From: Nymphaea colorata
Taxonomy: Eukaryota; Streptophyta; Magnoliopsida; Nymphaeales; Nymphaeaceae
DNA: 64,000 nucleotides
NCBI RefSeq assembly: GCF_008831285.2
Contig: NC_045151.1
Span: forward strand, 6,835,682 to 6,899,681
Direction of reading: 5' to 3'
Notes under the pieces: generated by a model
Database searches by the model: none
Seen by the model: only the letters and a program-made list of their open reading frames with translations
What the model was told of the DNA's origin: nothing
Program-made: the position numbers and the translations under genes
In this document: in pieces, positions 11,574 to 22,053 of the stretch
Layout: each line of letters opens with the position of its first letter
Position numbering within the stretch: position 1 is the first letter of the stretch

Positions 11574-11973
11574 ATAAAATGAAAGCTCAGCCTCGTGGAG
11601 ACCAAAGTGAAAGTGAAGGCAATAAAATTATAGAAGAAGCCATTGAAGATAGAAGCAATAATGAGGCAGTTAGTAATGAAGGAGCATTTGTAGACGATAA
11701 AGAAAAAATAAAGAAAATGCCATTAAAGATGGTGCAGCAAACCATATCGAGAGCATTGGAGAGGGTAAATGTTGCATGTTTTAATGAAAGCATTGGCCCC
11801 AACAAAGAGGAAATTAAAATGGGAGTTAATTACGGTTGAGAAAATATGTATAAATATGCTTGTATTTAGAGGAATCTTTCAATATGAAAAAGAATTCCTT
11901 TCCTTATGTGGATGTAGGCAAAAGTATCAAATCATGTTGCCTTTGTTTTTTCTCTTGTTACCTTTTTGTATTA

Positions 11974-11985
11974 TGGTATCAGAGC
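11974..11985 (+). promoter_or_regulatory. Primer binding site of the second Copia
   Basis: TGGTATCAGAGC is a perfect match to the common plant Copia primer site for initiator tRNA-Met. Confidence 0.88.
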
Positions 11986-12007
11986 TGTTCCATTCTAAGT
12001 TGTAGTA

Positions 12008-12905
12008 ATGGCAGGATCAAGTTCTTCAACTTCGTCATCTTCTCCAAAATTTCCCTACCCAGCAACTTTAAATGTTGCCAATTTTGTCTCAATCAAATTG
12101 ACTCACTCCAATTACCTGCTATGACGTGCACAATTGCTTGGACTTATTGAAGCCAAGACTTGCAGTCATTTATTACCAAACAAAGCCCCATTCCAGAAAG
12201 GTTCATCATCAGCAATGTGTCCAAGTAGAAAATCCATATTATGCATCATGGAGAAAATCAGATCATCTGCTCCGATGATGGATTACTGGAACTTTATCTG
12301 AAGAAGTACTAGGCTTTGTTGTAGGTTTTAACGTTGCATTACAGGTATGGACCTTTTTGAAAGAAACCTTTGCTTTCGACTCTCAAGAACGTGAATGTTT
12401 TTTACTTCAAAAGTTCCAGTCATTAAAAAAGGGAAGTCAAACTCTTGCTGAGCACATTAGTGCTTTTAAATGCACTTGTGACGAGCTTACTGCAATTAGG
12501 AGACCAGTTAATGACAAATCAATGGTTTTTTCCCTGCTTAATGGCTTTGGCCCTTCATATGACGCTTTCATCACTTTCATGATGAATCCTCCTATTCCAT
12601 CATACAAACAAGTTGTGGCACTTCTCCAAAGCCATGAGACTTAAGTCTTTTCAATCTTTTGAGTCGTCATTAAACTCTCCAAACCATAGTATGGCCAACG
12701 ACAAGGAAACCAAACAAGCTTTAACAATAAGCGTGGAGGCCATTCTAATTTATCTTCTTCTAAAGGTCGTGGGCTCACTACTCATGGTCAGCAATCGTCT
12801 CACCAAATGTCGCAAGAAAATCATCAATACAATGTCCAATCAGGACCTAAGGATAAAGTGATATGTCAGATATGCTTTAAGCCTAATCATACAGCTATCA
12901 AGTGT
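12008..12905 (+). pseudogene. Copia gag (second element)
   Basis: The probable start ATG at 12008 opens MAGSSSSTSSSSPKFPYP, a typical serine-rich Copia gag start, followed by LTHSNYL. A clean 95-residue frame at 12357-12644 covers the capsid-like part with AEHISAFKCTCDELTAI, VFSLLNGFGPSYDAF and a VVALLQSHE end, matching the UBN2 type of gag. A perfect CX2CX4HX4C zinc knuckle (CQICFKPNHTAIKC) is at 12864-12905. Stops and frame changes separate the pieces. Confidence 0.88.
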
Positions 12906-13389
12906 TATCACAGGTTCAACCAGACTTATCAAGCTGGAGTTATTCCACAGGCTTTGGTTGCATTGCAAATTTCAGGTGGTCAAGATCATGCTTGGTTTCC
13001 GGATACCGATGCAACTTTCCATTGAACAGCTAACCCAGTATTCTCCCTAATATTTCTCCATTTAATGGATCTCAAAAATTATGGTTGGAAATGGTTACCA
13101 ATTAAAAATATTTCATGTTTGGTGAGACAACACTACAACTTGAAAATGGCTTTATTCATTTACAAGATGTTCTTGTTGTTCTTGATATCAAGAAGAATCT
13201 CTTATCTGTTGGTCAAAGACATCAGATATGAACCTAATGTTCGAGTTCTATAATGACCATTTTAAGGTAAAGGACAGGACCACACCACAAGTGATAACAA
13301 CTGGGCGAAGGAGAGGCGACCTCTATTGTTTCATGTGAATGGGATTTCATGAACATGAATATTGTTCTTGGGATCTTGCCTCAAAATCC

Positions 13390-13760
13390 AAGAACATGAA
13401 TATTGTTTCATGTGAATGGGATTTCAAAACAAAAATTAAAGCCCATGGAAGCTTGGATCATCTTAAGGCACTGTTAGTGGCATGTGGATTCATTCAAGTG
13501 CCTGACATGGATTTTATAGAAACTTTTTCCCAAGTGATTAAACCCACAACTGTACGTGGGGTTTTAACAATTGCTTTACATGACGAATGACCAATTAAGC
13601 AATTTGATATAAAAAAATGCCTTCTTACATGTGACTTTGATTGAACCAGCTTTTATGAAGCAGCCGCAGGGATTTGAAGACCCTTATAAGCCTCATTATG
13701 TTTGCAAGTTATATCGGACACTTTATGGTCTTCGAAAATCTTCTCAAGCATGGTTTGATA
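13390..13760 (+). pseudogene. Copia reverse transcriptase fragment (second element)
   Basis: The frame through 13590 reads LVACGFIQVPDMDFIETF and VIKPTTVRGVLTIALH, the usual reverse transcriptase N-terminal region. Downstream, in other frames, are PIKQFDIK, a QPQGFEDP-like stretch and LYRTLYGLRKSSQAWF. The sequence stops before the YVDD active-site box. Just upstream (13329-13427) GTTTCATGTGAATGGGATTT occurs twice, marking a small local duplication. Confidence 0.85.
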
Positions 13761-13870
13761 GATACATTTTGGTCTCAGAAATCTTCTTGCATCATGCAAT
13801 GTCGCCCTGATTTGGTCTGGCAATTGGAGCAGGTGGGCTTCACAATAGATCATGCATTTTGAAAGAAAAT

Positions 13871-15105
13871 GATATATTTGACAATTTGCATTGCATTGAC
13901 AGCACCTCTCTTCGTTGATAATCAGAGGTCGGCAGGCTAATGAAATCTTCCATGGTTCATCAAGCTCCAGTGAATGAATATTTATGTTTGTCAAGAGGCA
14001 AGACGATCTCAAGTGTGTTTTCCAAACTGTTCCTACTGCTACAAGTCCTTCCCGACTCATCCACTGTGATAGGTAGAAGGAATCTCAAGCTTCTATCTTA
14101 AAAAAGAGCAGTATGTTTCCTTAATATTGTATTAGAAGCACCTTGAATTTTAGTTATGTATCACACATCTGCAGCATATGGGCTGTTAGGAACTTCTTAA
14201 ATATGATTTATAACCAATATAATAGTACAAAGAATGAATTTCAAAGTCAGGTCCCACAGAATCAGAAAATCAACTCCCTTATTTATAGTGTCAGTTTGAG
14301 TTCCAATAAAACAAAAAACGAGGTACCATCCCCTTTCTCATTTTCCTCTTCACCCTCCTCTCCTTTCCCTTTTCTGTTCCTAACATATATTCTTCTTGTT
14401 GTTTGTTGCTACATCAGTTTTTTCTTCCTATCCTTTTTGTGTTTCTTTTAAGTTGATTTAATGGTTTTTGCTAATGCATTTCTTGTGTAGTTGCTGTCAA
14501 ACTACGCATATTCAGTCATTTGATAATATTAGTCAAATATGGTGATTTTGAAATAATATATTGGTCAAATTTTGTGTCCTCAGTATGGATCTTGTTTCAC
14601 ATTATTAGTCGTTGTTTTAGTCTTAAATGCTTATATGTCTTCAGTTTTCTTCCATTTCTCTTAAGACATGGCATGGAGTCTCAATTACGTAATATGCATA
14701 TTTTCGTTTTGTAGAGCTATGAATATGTCTAATCTTCATTTCTTTTCTTTTCCAGATTAATGTACCAACAAACCTGTCACGTTCTTCATGCCTTTTGCAT
14801 GTATGCCACAATGTGTGAATGGTATTTTTTATGAGGTTTGAATATGCATATACACGTTAGATTTAAATCCGCGTTGCTTTTCTTTAGATCATTTCTTAGA
14901 TATGTTTGAATACGTTGCGTTTTATGTACTTGCCATATTGTATATGCCACGTCAAAGGTTTTCCCATTTATTCATGAACTTATTTATTTGCATTTTCTCT
15001 AGGACTGCCTAAAGCTGCTTCCCCCTTAATTCTTCCCATTTCCTAGACGAGGTTTACCACTTGAAACTGCCTAATTCTTTTCACGTCAGAGTGGAATAAA
15101 ATAAT
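13871..15105. other. Non-coding stretch downstream of the small membrane-protein gene
   Basis: No gene was recognised. A TATA-like TTATTTATA at 14279-14287 sits about 40 bases before a pyrimidine-rich tract, and a good acceptor-like TTTTCCAG ends near 14756. These could be relics of a plus-strand promoter and first exon, or an LTR, but nothing coding follows. The 135-residue minus frame at 13653-14060 shadows the Copia remnant. Confidence 0.3.
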
Positions 15106-15111
15106 TTTATT
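15106..15111 (-). terminator. Possible polyadenylation signal
   Basis: AATAAA on the minus strand, about 200 bases after the stop codon of the two-exon gene, is at a normal 3' UTR distance. Plant signals are loose, so this is only a candidate. Confidence 0.5.
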
Positions 15112-15306
15112 ATAAAATAGAAGCAGAAAAAGCAAATGATTACTAAAAGCAAACTCTGTGCATTGTATATTACACAAGATCTGCCCGAAAAATGTGCAAC
15201 TTTTTGGAAAGGTTAACCAAAAAAAACTGAACCAGATACATGATCCCAACTAGAGTCTATATTACACAGAATAACATGCAAGTCAGAGAATTACATTGCT
15301 CTTGAG

Positions 15307-15489
15307 CTAGTCTGAATTTTTCTCAGCTGGCCCGCCACTTTCCTTGGGGACTGGTTGAATCCTAACATAAGGTTTTCTAGTCAGTGTTTCACCTCTCAAA
15401 GCAGCCACATACCGATCATTTGTGTCCTCCTTCCGCTGCAACTCCCCCAAAAACTCAGCTAGTCTCTCTTTGTTGGTTTGTCCCATCAT
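15307..15489 (-). CDS. Exon 2 of a small single-pass membrane protein gene
   Basis: This exon encodes the last 60 residues of a 127-residue protein, starting MMGQTNKERLAEFLGELQRK and ending RIQPVPKESGGPAEKNSD, with stop TAG. A perfect acceptor (TTTGTAACTAG) precedes it on the minus strand. It joins exon 1 in phase 0, with no frame problem. The C-terminal half is charged and probably forms an amphipathic helix followed by the tail VAALRGETLTRKPYVRIQP. From memory, plants have a conserved uncharacterised small protein with this tail, so the frame is very likely real. Function is unknown. The uninterrupted, low-redundancy frame contrasts with the decayed elements around it. Confidence 0.85.
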   Translation of the reverse strand: MMGQTNKERLAEFLGELQRKEDTNDRYVAALRGETLTRKPYVRIQPVPKESGGPAEKNSD

Positions 15490-15494
15490 CTAGT

Positions 15495-16490
15495 TACAAA
15501 GTACACAAGACCATCCTCAGTGGAAGCAGAGATGGACGAGGTAATGACAAGTTTCAACCTGACAATATTTTGCTCGAGCAAGAACGTTGATGCAGTCATA
15601 AACAAGCCATGCTCACTACAGGAAACCATGCTCACTAATAGCAAAGTCTGGATGCACATATGAAACCCGAAAACCAGATTATAATTTTTCATGTGCCTTG
15701 AAAAAAATATTTTTCTTACAAAGCAAAAAGGCCATGATTTGGTTGTCATCTTTTCAAAGGGTGGTCATCTTTCCAGAGGCAGGACGTACGATATCTACCT
15801 CTCACCATATAAAGTATCAGATGCACACAAATTTCAGCGACCAATTATAGGAAATCATCGATAAATAGCATGTACTTCAGGGCATTGTGCTTCTAATAGG
15901 GAAGAGAAAACATCGGGACCAATATAACAGAACTGAGAAGAGAAGCATACGTTAACACTTGTCAAATGTCATGCAAAACAGGTTTAGGCTTTAGCAGTTA
16001 GTTAGGGCAATGGAACACCTCAGTAGATTAAATCAGATAGAAAGTGAAACGTTTGATTGCAAACTAACCCTGAAACAACAAGAGAAACCAAAAAGGTGGA
16101 TCAGTCGGACTACTGAAATTGCCGGTTGAGCATAGGTTTGGTTTTGCACGTCAAACGTGAGGGAGAAGACAGAAAGAGTTCCTTATCAAGAACATTAAAG
16201 ATCTAGCACAGTAATCCATGTGTAGTTCATTAGTTCTGCGCATAGATTTCCTAACGACACCATATACCTCGTCTCTTATTCGTGCAGAATTCTTTAGAGG
16301 TGCATCCGCTCCTTTATTATAGTTTTTTCCATTTTTTAGAAATTCATGATGGAAAACTGAGGTGGAAGCAAAAAATTAAGTATACTCTGCAGCATTATAC
16401 CCAATGCATCATCCATGGTAGCTTTATTAAGTCACAAACGGTAAGTCCTCTCGGAATCTCAGATTTTTAGTTAGTGCTCTTATAGGTTGT
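15495..16490. other. Intron sequence without recognised features
   Basis: Lies between exon 2 and the first inserted element. Plus-strand frames at 15384-15663 are shadows of exon 2 and flank. Nothing else was recognised. Confidence 0.4.
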
Positions 16491-16511
16491 TAATTAACAA
16501 CTATGTCACAC

Positions 16512-16538
16512 GGGTACTCCTCTTAAGGAGGAGTACCC
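16512..16538. repeat. 11-base-pair hairpin in the left end of the element
   Basis: GGGTACTCCTC pairs perfectly with GAGGAGTACCC around a 5-base TTAAG loop. It sits just inside the left inverted repeat. Confidence 0.9.
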
Positions 16539-17450
16539 GCACGGTACGGGTACGGTACCGGTACGCCCGTGGGTGTCGCAGGGTGCTGCATTGACCGTAC
16601 TCGTACCAGTACCGGTATGGGTACCGATACGCCCGTGGGTGCCGCAGGGTGCTGCGTTGACCGTACCAGGTACGGTCAACGCACCCAAGGTCATTTTCGA
16701 CCTATTTCAGACTCGGTCAAAGTTGACCGAGTCCATTTCCGTTCAATTTTAATGTTAACCTTTTTTACATTTTCACGTTTTAAAAAATTTAACGTTAAAT
16801 AAATCGAAACCCTAAAACCCTTTTTCGTTTCGTTTCATTTCGTGTGTTTTTTCTTCTCTCACCGACGACCACTGACGGCGCCCGGCGAAGGCAGGGGCGG
16901 AGACCGGCTGCTGCAGGCGACGAACGACAACGTCAGACTATCTTCGGCGATGGCAAGCGCCGAACAGCGATGGTATTTGATTTTTTTCATCGTTTTCTCA
17001 TTTTCTCGTTCATTTTCAAGCGGCAAACAGCAACCTTTTTCTGAATCCTCTTTTTTGTTCGTTGCCTGCAGTCGGTTCCCTTTTTTTCGTTCGTTTTTTT
17101 TTTTCTGTTCTGTGTTTCCTCTTTTCTTTGTCATGTTACTTATGTTAAGCACGTTGTTTGTAATTTTTTGAGCTTCTGCTGTGATTGCCATTGTCTTGTT
17201 TAGTGTAAAACAAGACAATTCTTGGAGGGAAACCGTGTTTAGTTTAAAACAAGTGAATTTTTGCAGTCGGTTCCCTTTTCATTTTTTGTTGAGCAGTATA
17301 TTTTTAGTCGTCTGCAGTCGGTTCCCTTTTTTTTGTTCGTTTTTTTTTTCCTGTTCCGTGTTTGTATGCTAATATATTTGTATGTTAGTTACTTCCATAC
17401 TATGTTTTGGATCATGATTTATGAATATGCTATTCTGTTTGTAGTTTGTA

Positions 17451-17452
<2 letters not shown>

Positions 17453-17539
<87 letters not shown>

Positions 17540-17569
17540 AATATGTAATTTTGTTTGAAATTTCTTGAC

Positions 17570-17622
<53 letters not shown>
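17453..17622. repeat. Two long (TA)n tracts and a (TG)n tract
   Basis: About 66 bases of TA plus 20 of TG (to about 17539) and a second TA run of about 50 bases (17572-17622) lie inside the inverted-repeat element. Open frames across them on both strands are Tyr-Ile repeats and not genes. Confidence 0.97.
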
Positions 17623-17625
<3 letters not shown>

Positions 17626-17754
17626 GCGTGTGCATATGGCCGTACCCCCGCACCCAAATTTTTTGAAAATGGTCCGTACCCGTACCCACACCGGTACCCG
17701 TACCGGCACCCATACCCGTACCCATACCCGTACCTGTGTGACATAGATTAACAA

Positions 17755-19067
17755 CATGAGACACTCGACATGGTTCTAATGCAGTGAGAAATGCAGACTT
17801 TTGCCATCCAAATGGTAACCAGCCTAGACTAAGAACATTTCAATTGAAATTTTCTAATGATCGATACTATGAGCTGCAAATAATTCATGTGCTTGGGGTG
17901 CCAATTCACCACAAAAGTTAATCCCAAGCAAGGAGTCAACAGACAACTTCTACTAAGAAGCCAAGGGTGTGTTCTATGGGGAAATCATCCAGGGTCCCAA
18001 TGTCCTAGATTAACTGACCAGGGTTCCAATCCTTTTCCATGTAAAAATGGAAGTCCACAATGCCAATCTCGGTAGTAATATTTTACCATGTTCTGGACAC
18101 AGCTGTCCAGAGCGGAAAACCATCCACCAAAACAGTTATCTTGCCCATCAAACATGCTCCAACTCATCAAGTTCCATTAGGATGGATCACAGCTTAATCC
18201 AGGGAAAGGGATGGATGATGTACAAAATTGCGAGCAAAAAAAAGCAGTCCAAGTGCATAAGGATGTGTTGACAGGGAAACCAAGTTAATGCAAAAATAAC
18301 GAACTTAACCTGGAGAGGACTAGGAATGGCAGTTTACAAATTAATGAAAAACCTTGCTTTCAGATCTTATAAAGTAATCTCTGAACTATTGAAAAGACTG
18401 CACTATTTTAACTGTATTCACAACCAGTGAAGCTCTAGTGTCTAAAGAGCAAGACAGCATGCAAACTTTGACCCAGTAGAACAAAACATTCAGCTAGAAC
18501 CAAACCTACCATGAATACAATAACCAAGATGCATGGAGACTAGATTAACATTTAAAATTAAAATTCTACACTTGATTCCCTTAAATAATACAGTTAAATA
18601 AACTATTCATACAAATCAATGTGCTGTTTGGTTGCATTGGAGTACGAGGTACACACAGTAAGGAACGAACTTTTCGCATACTTTCTTTTTAATTTCCATT
18701 TGGCAGGATTTCATGTTTGCACGAATTAAAGCCTTCCTGCATGCTTGTTAATTATTCAACACAAATGGCCATATGATACAGAAACTGCATATATCATGCA
18801 AGAACTACATTTTTCCACGCTTCACAGGGCATAAGGTGCTAGAATTAGATAACTTTCCTTGCAGTTTTACATAGAGGTATTGGATACACACAGACCTCTA
18901 ATGTGCAGAAGACTTGATTAGAGAACAAAAAAACGAAATACCAGCACAAATGCTGAACCATGCAGCAGACGGATCAGCCACATTAAGTGGTAAAGGCCAA
19001 TTTGCTTAAGCTACACCACAGCTTGAAATGCAAAACTAGTCCAATTTCTGGAAAAGTAGGCTGTCAC
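17755..19067. other. Intron sequence without recognised features
   Basis: Nothing coding was recognised. A GGGTTCCAATCC stretch near 18022 resembles a tRNA B box but has no tRNA fold around it. Confidence 0.35.
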
Positions 19068-19070
19068 TAA

Positions 19071-20583
19071 GGCCACGTTTGAAGCACAGGGATTTTACTG
19101 TGCATCAGGGTAAAATTGCCGATTTTGTACGGCTTTTCGTGATGCAATCAAACGCAGTAAAAATCTCCTCGCCGAAACCGATGGAGCAGGGTAAATTTAC
19201 CCTGAAAAAAAGTCGGACCCTGGAGGGTCCGACTTTTTACCGTGGATTTTTTTTTTGCCCGTTCGGGCTTTGTCTGTTCTCACGCCGCACGCGATGGAGC
19301 AGCCACCGGCGATTCCACCCTGGCTTCTCCATTTTCATTTTCGCAGTGGACAGCCTGCGAAGTCTCCCTCTCCGCGCAGGGGAACTCACTCTCCGGCGAC
19401 CACTTGCTTTTCCTGCGACAAAAAGTTCTCCTGCAACGTGCGGCTGATCCAGGTGAGGCTCTATTTGTTATGCCCGTGTTAAGATGGGCTGTTTGGGAAC
19501 CCTACCGCCTCTCTTCTTGCTCATCTGGTGAATAGAGGAGGAGTTAAGAGAGAATGAGGAAGGGAGAGAATGAGAGCCAAAGAGAGCGAGAGAGAGAATG
19601 AAAGAGTGAGAAAGGGAGCACGAGAGACGAGGAAGGGGGACGGAAGAGAAGAGGGGGGGATAGAGAGAGAGAGAGGAACGCGAGGAAGAAGAAGGGCACT
19701 AATAGTAATGGTAAAATCGTTTGAGATTTTCAATTTTTTCTTTTAATCGTTAATTTTTCTTTTGGATTAATGGTTTGGGCAATTAGCTTGCCCATCTGAA
19801 TAAAGGAATTCCAGTTTTAACAATTGATGGCATGAGTTTTGTGACCTAGAAAAATTAGTACGTTGGGTAAATTTTGGGGTTTTCCTTTCGATATGAAGAA
19901 AAATTGAGTGATGAGTGTGGGAGAGCCTTGTAACAGTATATGAATCACTCTTTTACTCTGCTGGCTTCGATTACTGCCTGCTCATGTATCTTTTCTGCAA
20001 AACTAAGGAAGCTTCGGTCAGCTTTCAAGGATGGGGGTTCTGTTACTGCTGCATTACTAGCGGATTGTGTTATATGATTTATTCCCAGTAGTTGTGACAT
20101 AGTGTCCAGTTCAAAACATTTGCTGCACATGATGCTTTTAGTTTGAATAATTTTTTCTGATGTTATGGGGAAAAGAATCATCACGATTCTGTGTTTCTGT
20201 GAGGTTTTTTTTTGCTAGCCAAGAAAAACGTAAACTTTATTCTTGTTCTGCTTAGCTTATGTTAGATCTCTCCAGCTTCCCGAACACATTTTCTTCTTAT
20301 TAATGTCAAAATACCAAGTTACCTGCAGGTAGGAGGATTTCTTTTCAGGCTTGTAGTGACAGCAACGATAACAACTTTGATAATGCAACGGTCAATTTTT
20401 TTGTCCATGAAAAAGTTTTCTTGCATACCAAACATTGAATATTTTACCCTTTAAAAAAATTCCAGGCCATCAAACATGGCCTGAAACAAGGAAAAGAAAA
20501 ATTTACCCTCTTTTCAGTTTACCGTGGAGAATTTTCCTTGAAAAAATTTCCCCTCAAAAAAATCCAGGCCATCAAACGTGGCC
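19071..20583. mobile_element. PIF/Harbinger-like non-autonomous element A, 1,513 bases
   Basis: The left end GGCCACGTTTGA and the right end TCAAACGTGGCC are perfect 12-base inverted repeats. TAA flanks both sides (19068-19070 and 20584-20586), the 3-base target duplication of Harbinger/Tourist elements. A second end-like motif (ATCAAACATGGCC) lies about 100 bases inside the right end. The left part has GTCGGACC/GGTCCGAC arms (about 19212-19238) around a short spacer. Coding-like GC-rich sequence follows (about 19256-19460), ending at CCAG/GTGAGG, which resembles a splice donor. No transposase was seen. Confidence 0.85.
19242..19535 (+). other. GC-rich exon-like cargo in element A
   Basis: An open frame of 97 residues, and a second of 75 residues in another frame with CFSCDKKFSC, cover a GC-rich island inside an AT-rich element. 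The island ends in a plausible donor. This could be a captured host 5' exon, as in Pack-type elements. No family was recognised, and the two overlapping frames mean neither can be preferred. Confidence 0.3.
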
Positions 20584-21226
20584 TAAGGTAAGAATTTAAC
20601 ATGGTAAATTTACCATGGTAAATTTTTTTAGAAAAATTTACAGGATGAAATTTCTCTCTCTTCCAATCTGAGGCCCTGTTTGATGCGCAGAAAGAATTTA
20701 ACGTGGTAAATTTAACCATGTTTGATGCACAGGGTAGAAAAATGAAGAGAATTTTTTCAGAACTGTTAGTAGTTGTTTTTTTTTTTTTTCTTCTCCTCCC
20801 CAATAAAAGGAAAGAGCATAAGAGAGTAGATTCGAAACTCGATGCCGTCATGGTGCGACCTAATGGTCAGCCATGAAGTTGGTAATTGGATTCCTAACAT
20901 GACATGCTTTTCCCATCTATTTTTTTACTTCTCTTGATCATATGATATCTCATTCAAACAGCGATTCCTGCTGAAGATACTTATTAGATTTTAACAATAC
21001 AAATTAACTAGATTTTTTATTAGCAGAAAGAAAATAAAAAGGTTCATGTGTTCTTAACTTAACAATTTATGCAATTGTTTCAAGCCGATTCTTCGGAGAA
21101 TTGTTTCGAGCCAATTAATAATTGGTTCTCTACTTATCTGACGATTCCCTCTTTAAGCCACGAATAAGCTGACCTCCTCCTCTTCTCTGCTCTTCTCCGA
21201 GTCATCGGATAAGAAAATCCAAAGGC

Positions 21227-21250
21227 AGAGAGAGAGAGAGAGAGAGAGAG
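21227..21250. repeat. (GA)n microsatellite
   Basis: Twelve GA units lie inside element F, upstream of the coding-like cargo. Confidence 0.95.
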
Positions 21251-21394
21251 CAATCCCTGCTGAGCAGCAGCGGGCTGGCATCTCCTCCAAATTTAGGGGG
21301 TTCCTGCTGCTCCTTCCATGTCCACTCAGGCAAATCCCAATAGTATGCGGATGAGAAGATAGACAGGAAGAGTCTCCCTCTTGCTCTCTTTGCC

Positions 21395-21930
21395 ATGGCG
21401 TCCTCCATTAATGGGCCTTCGGCGCCCCAGTATTCTGTCACCCCAGCAAAGGCATCCCAAGTCTACCAGAACCACCATCTTCAAAACAACCACCACCACC
21501 AGAGCAATTTTCACAACCATCACCAGCACCAGCAAAGCCAACACCAATGGAAAGACCTCCTCATAGAAGCTCGCTCCGAGACCGCCGTCAGCCACCGCCG
21601 CTGCCGCACCTGCCGTGCCCTTACCAGGTACCCACTCGCTTTCCCCGCAATTGCAATCTCTCTCCTCCAGCACCCATCTTGGTTCCGACTTCTGCGGCTG
21701 GAAATCTACCCGATTCGTCTCCAAATTCCACGCCAACCTTCCCCAAGGCCGGCCCCATCAAGCGGAGCTCCTTCGCCGAGCCAGTGTTGGAGCAGATTTG
21801 CGGCCAGGAGAGCGTTGAGGAGGTGTTGGGGCTCTGGGATTTTAAGCTCGCGGTGCCAGAGGACTATTTTGGGGAAGATGGGCGTGAGAGGGAAAAGATC
21901 GAGCGGGTGAAATTTCACCCACTCGATTAA
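21395..21930 (+). other. Coding-like cargo of element F, possibly a captured host exon
   Basis: A plus-strand frame starts MASSINGPSAPQYSV after CCATGG, a good plant start context. It continues through a Gln/His-rich stretch to WKDLLIEARSETAVSHRR. A donor-like CAG/GTACCC lies at about 21629. The downstream frame (21547-21930) contains VEEVLGLWDFKLAVPEDYFG, which looks like real protein, and then runs into the element end. The interior differs from the related element at 32011, which has pyrimidine-rich sequence at this place. I do not recognise the source gene. Capture of a host fragment is an inference. Confidence 0.4.
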
Positions 21931-22053
21931 AGGAAAAACGGGTGAAATTTCACGCCGTTTGATACATCGTGAGATGGGCGGGTGAAATTTTACCCGTCCG
22001 TACAGATTTCACCCGCTTTTCTCATTTTGCCCGGGCAATCAAACGGGCCCTAA

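Larger units (their letters stand above)
11580..13870 (+). mobile_element. Second Copia element, internally deleted, LTR boundaries unresolved
   Basis: A primer site TGGTATCAGAGC (11974-11985) follows sequence with GTGGATGTAGGC, a motif shared by the other Copia LTRs here. Gag and zinc knuckle follow, then a protease-like and pre-integrase remnant (about 12960-13250). The sequence then jumps directly to reverse transcriptase; integrase is missing. RNase H and the 3' LTR were not found. The lysine- and glutamate-rich frame at 11579-11839 upstream of the primer site may lie in the LTR or in older sequence. Confidence 0.8.
16501..17746. mobile_element. 1,246-base inverted-repeat element with GTACCC-rich ends
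   Basis: The terminal inverted repeat is CTATGTCACACGGGTAC at the left; the reverse complement of the right end has a single A for G change. The target duplication ATTAACAA is perfect (16493-16500 and 17747-17754), and the 8-base length suggests hAT. Subterminal parts are crowded with GGGTAC/GTACCC units. An internal copy pair (about 16554-16608 and 16621-16670) shares CGCCCGTGGGTG and CGCAGGGTGCTGC. The interior has a plant telo-box AAACCCTAA (16807-16815), GC-rich coding-like sequence (about 16855-16975) and three copies of TGCAGTCGGTTCCC. No transposase was seen, so it is non-autonomous. Confidence 0.85.
20587..22050. mobile_element. PIF/Harbinger-like element F, next to A and sharing its TAA
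   Basis: The right end ATCAAACGGGCCC is followed by TAA (22051-22053). The left side begins right after the TAA that ends element A. It matches the reverse complement of the right end of the element at 32011-34598 over about 170 bases, but lacks the first 20 or so terminal bases. Its right side shares GGTGAAATTTCACCC blocks with the left side of that same element. The two are therefore relatives in opposite orientation, with different middles. Confidence 0.75.

Noticed and set aside
13653-14060. 135-residue minus-strand frame beside the second Copia
   Set aside because: Its left part is antisense to the reverse transcriptase remnant and the rest has no recognised motif.
17419-17764. Open frames over 100 residues made of Tyr-Ile and Thr-His runs
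   Set aside because: They are translations of TA and CA microsatellites.
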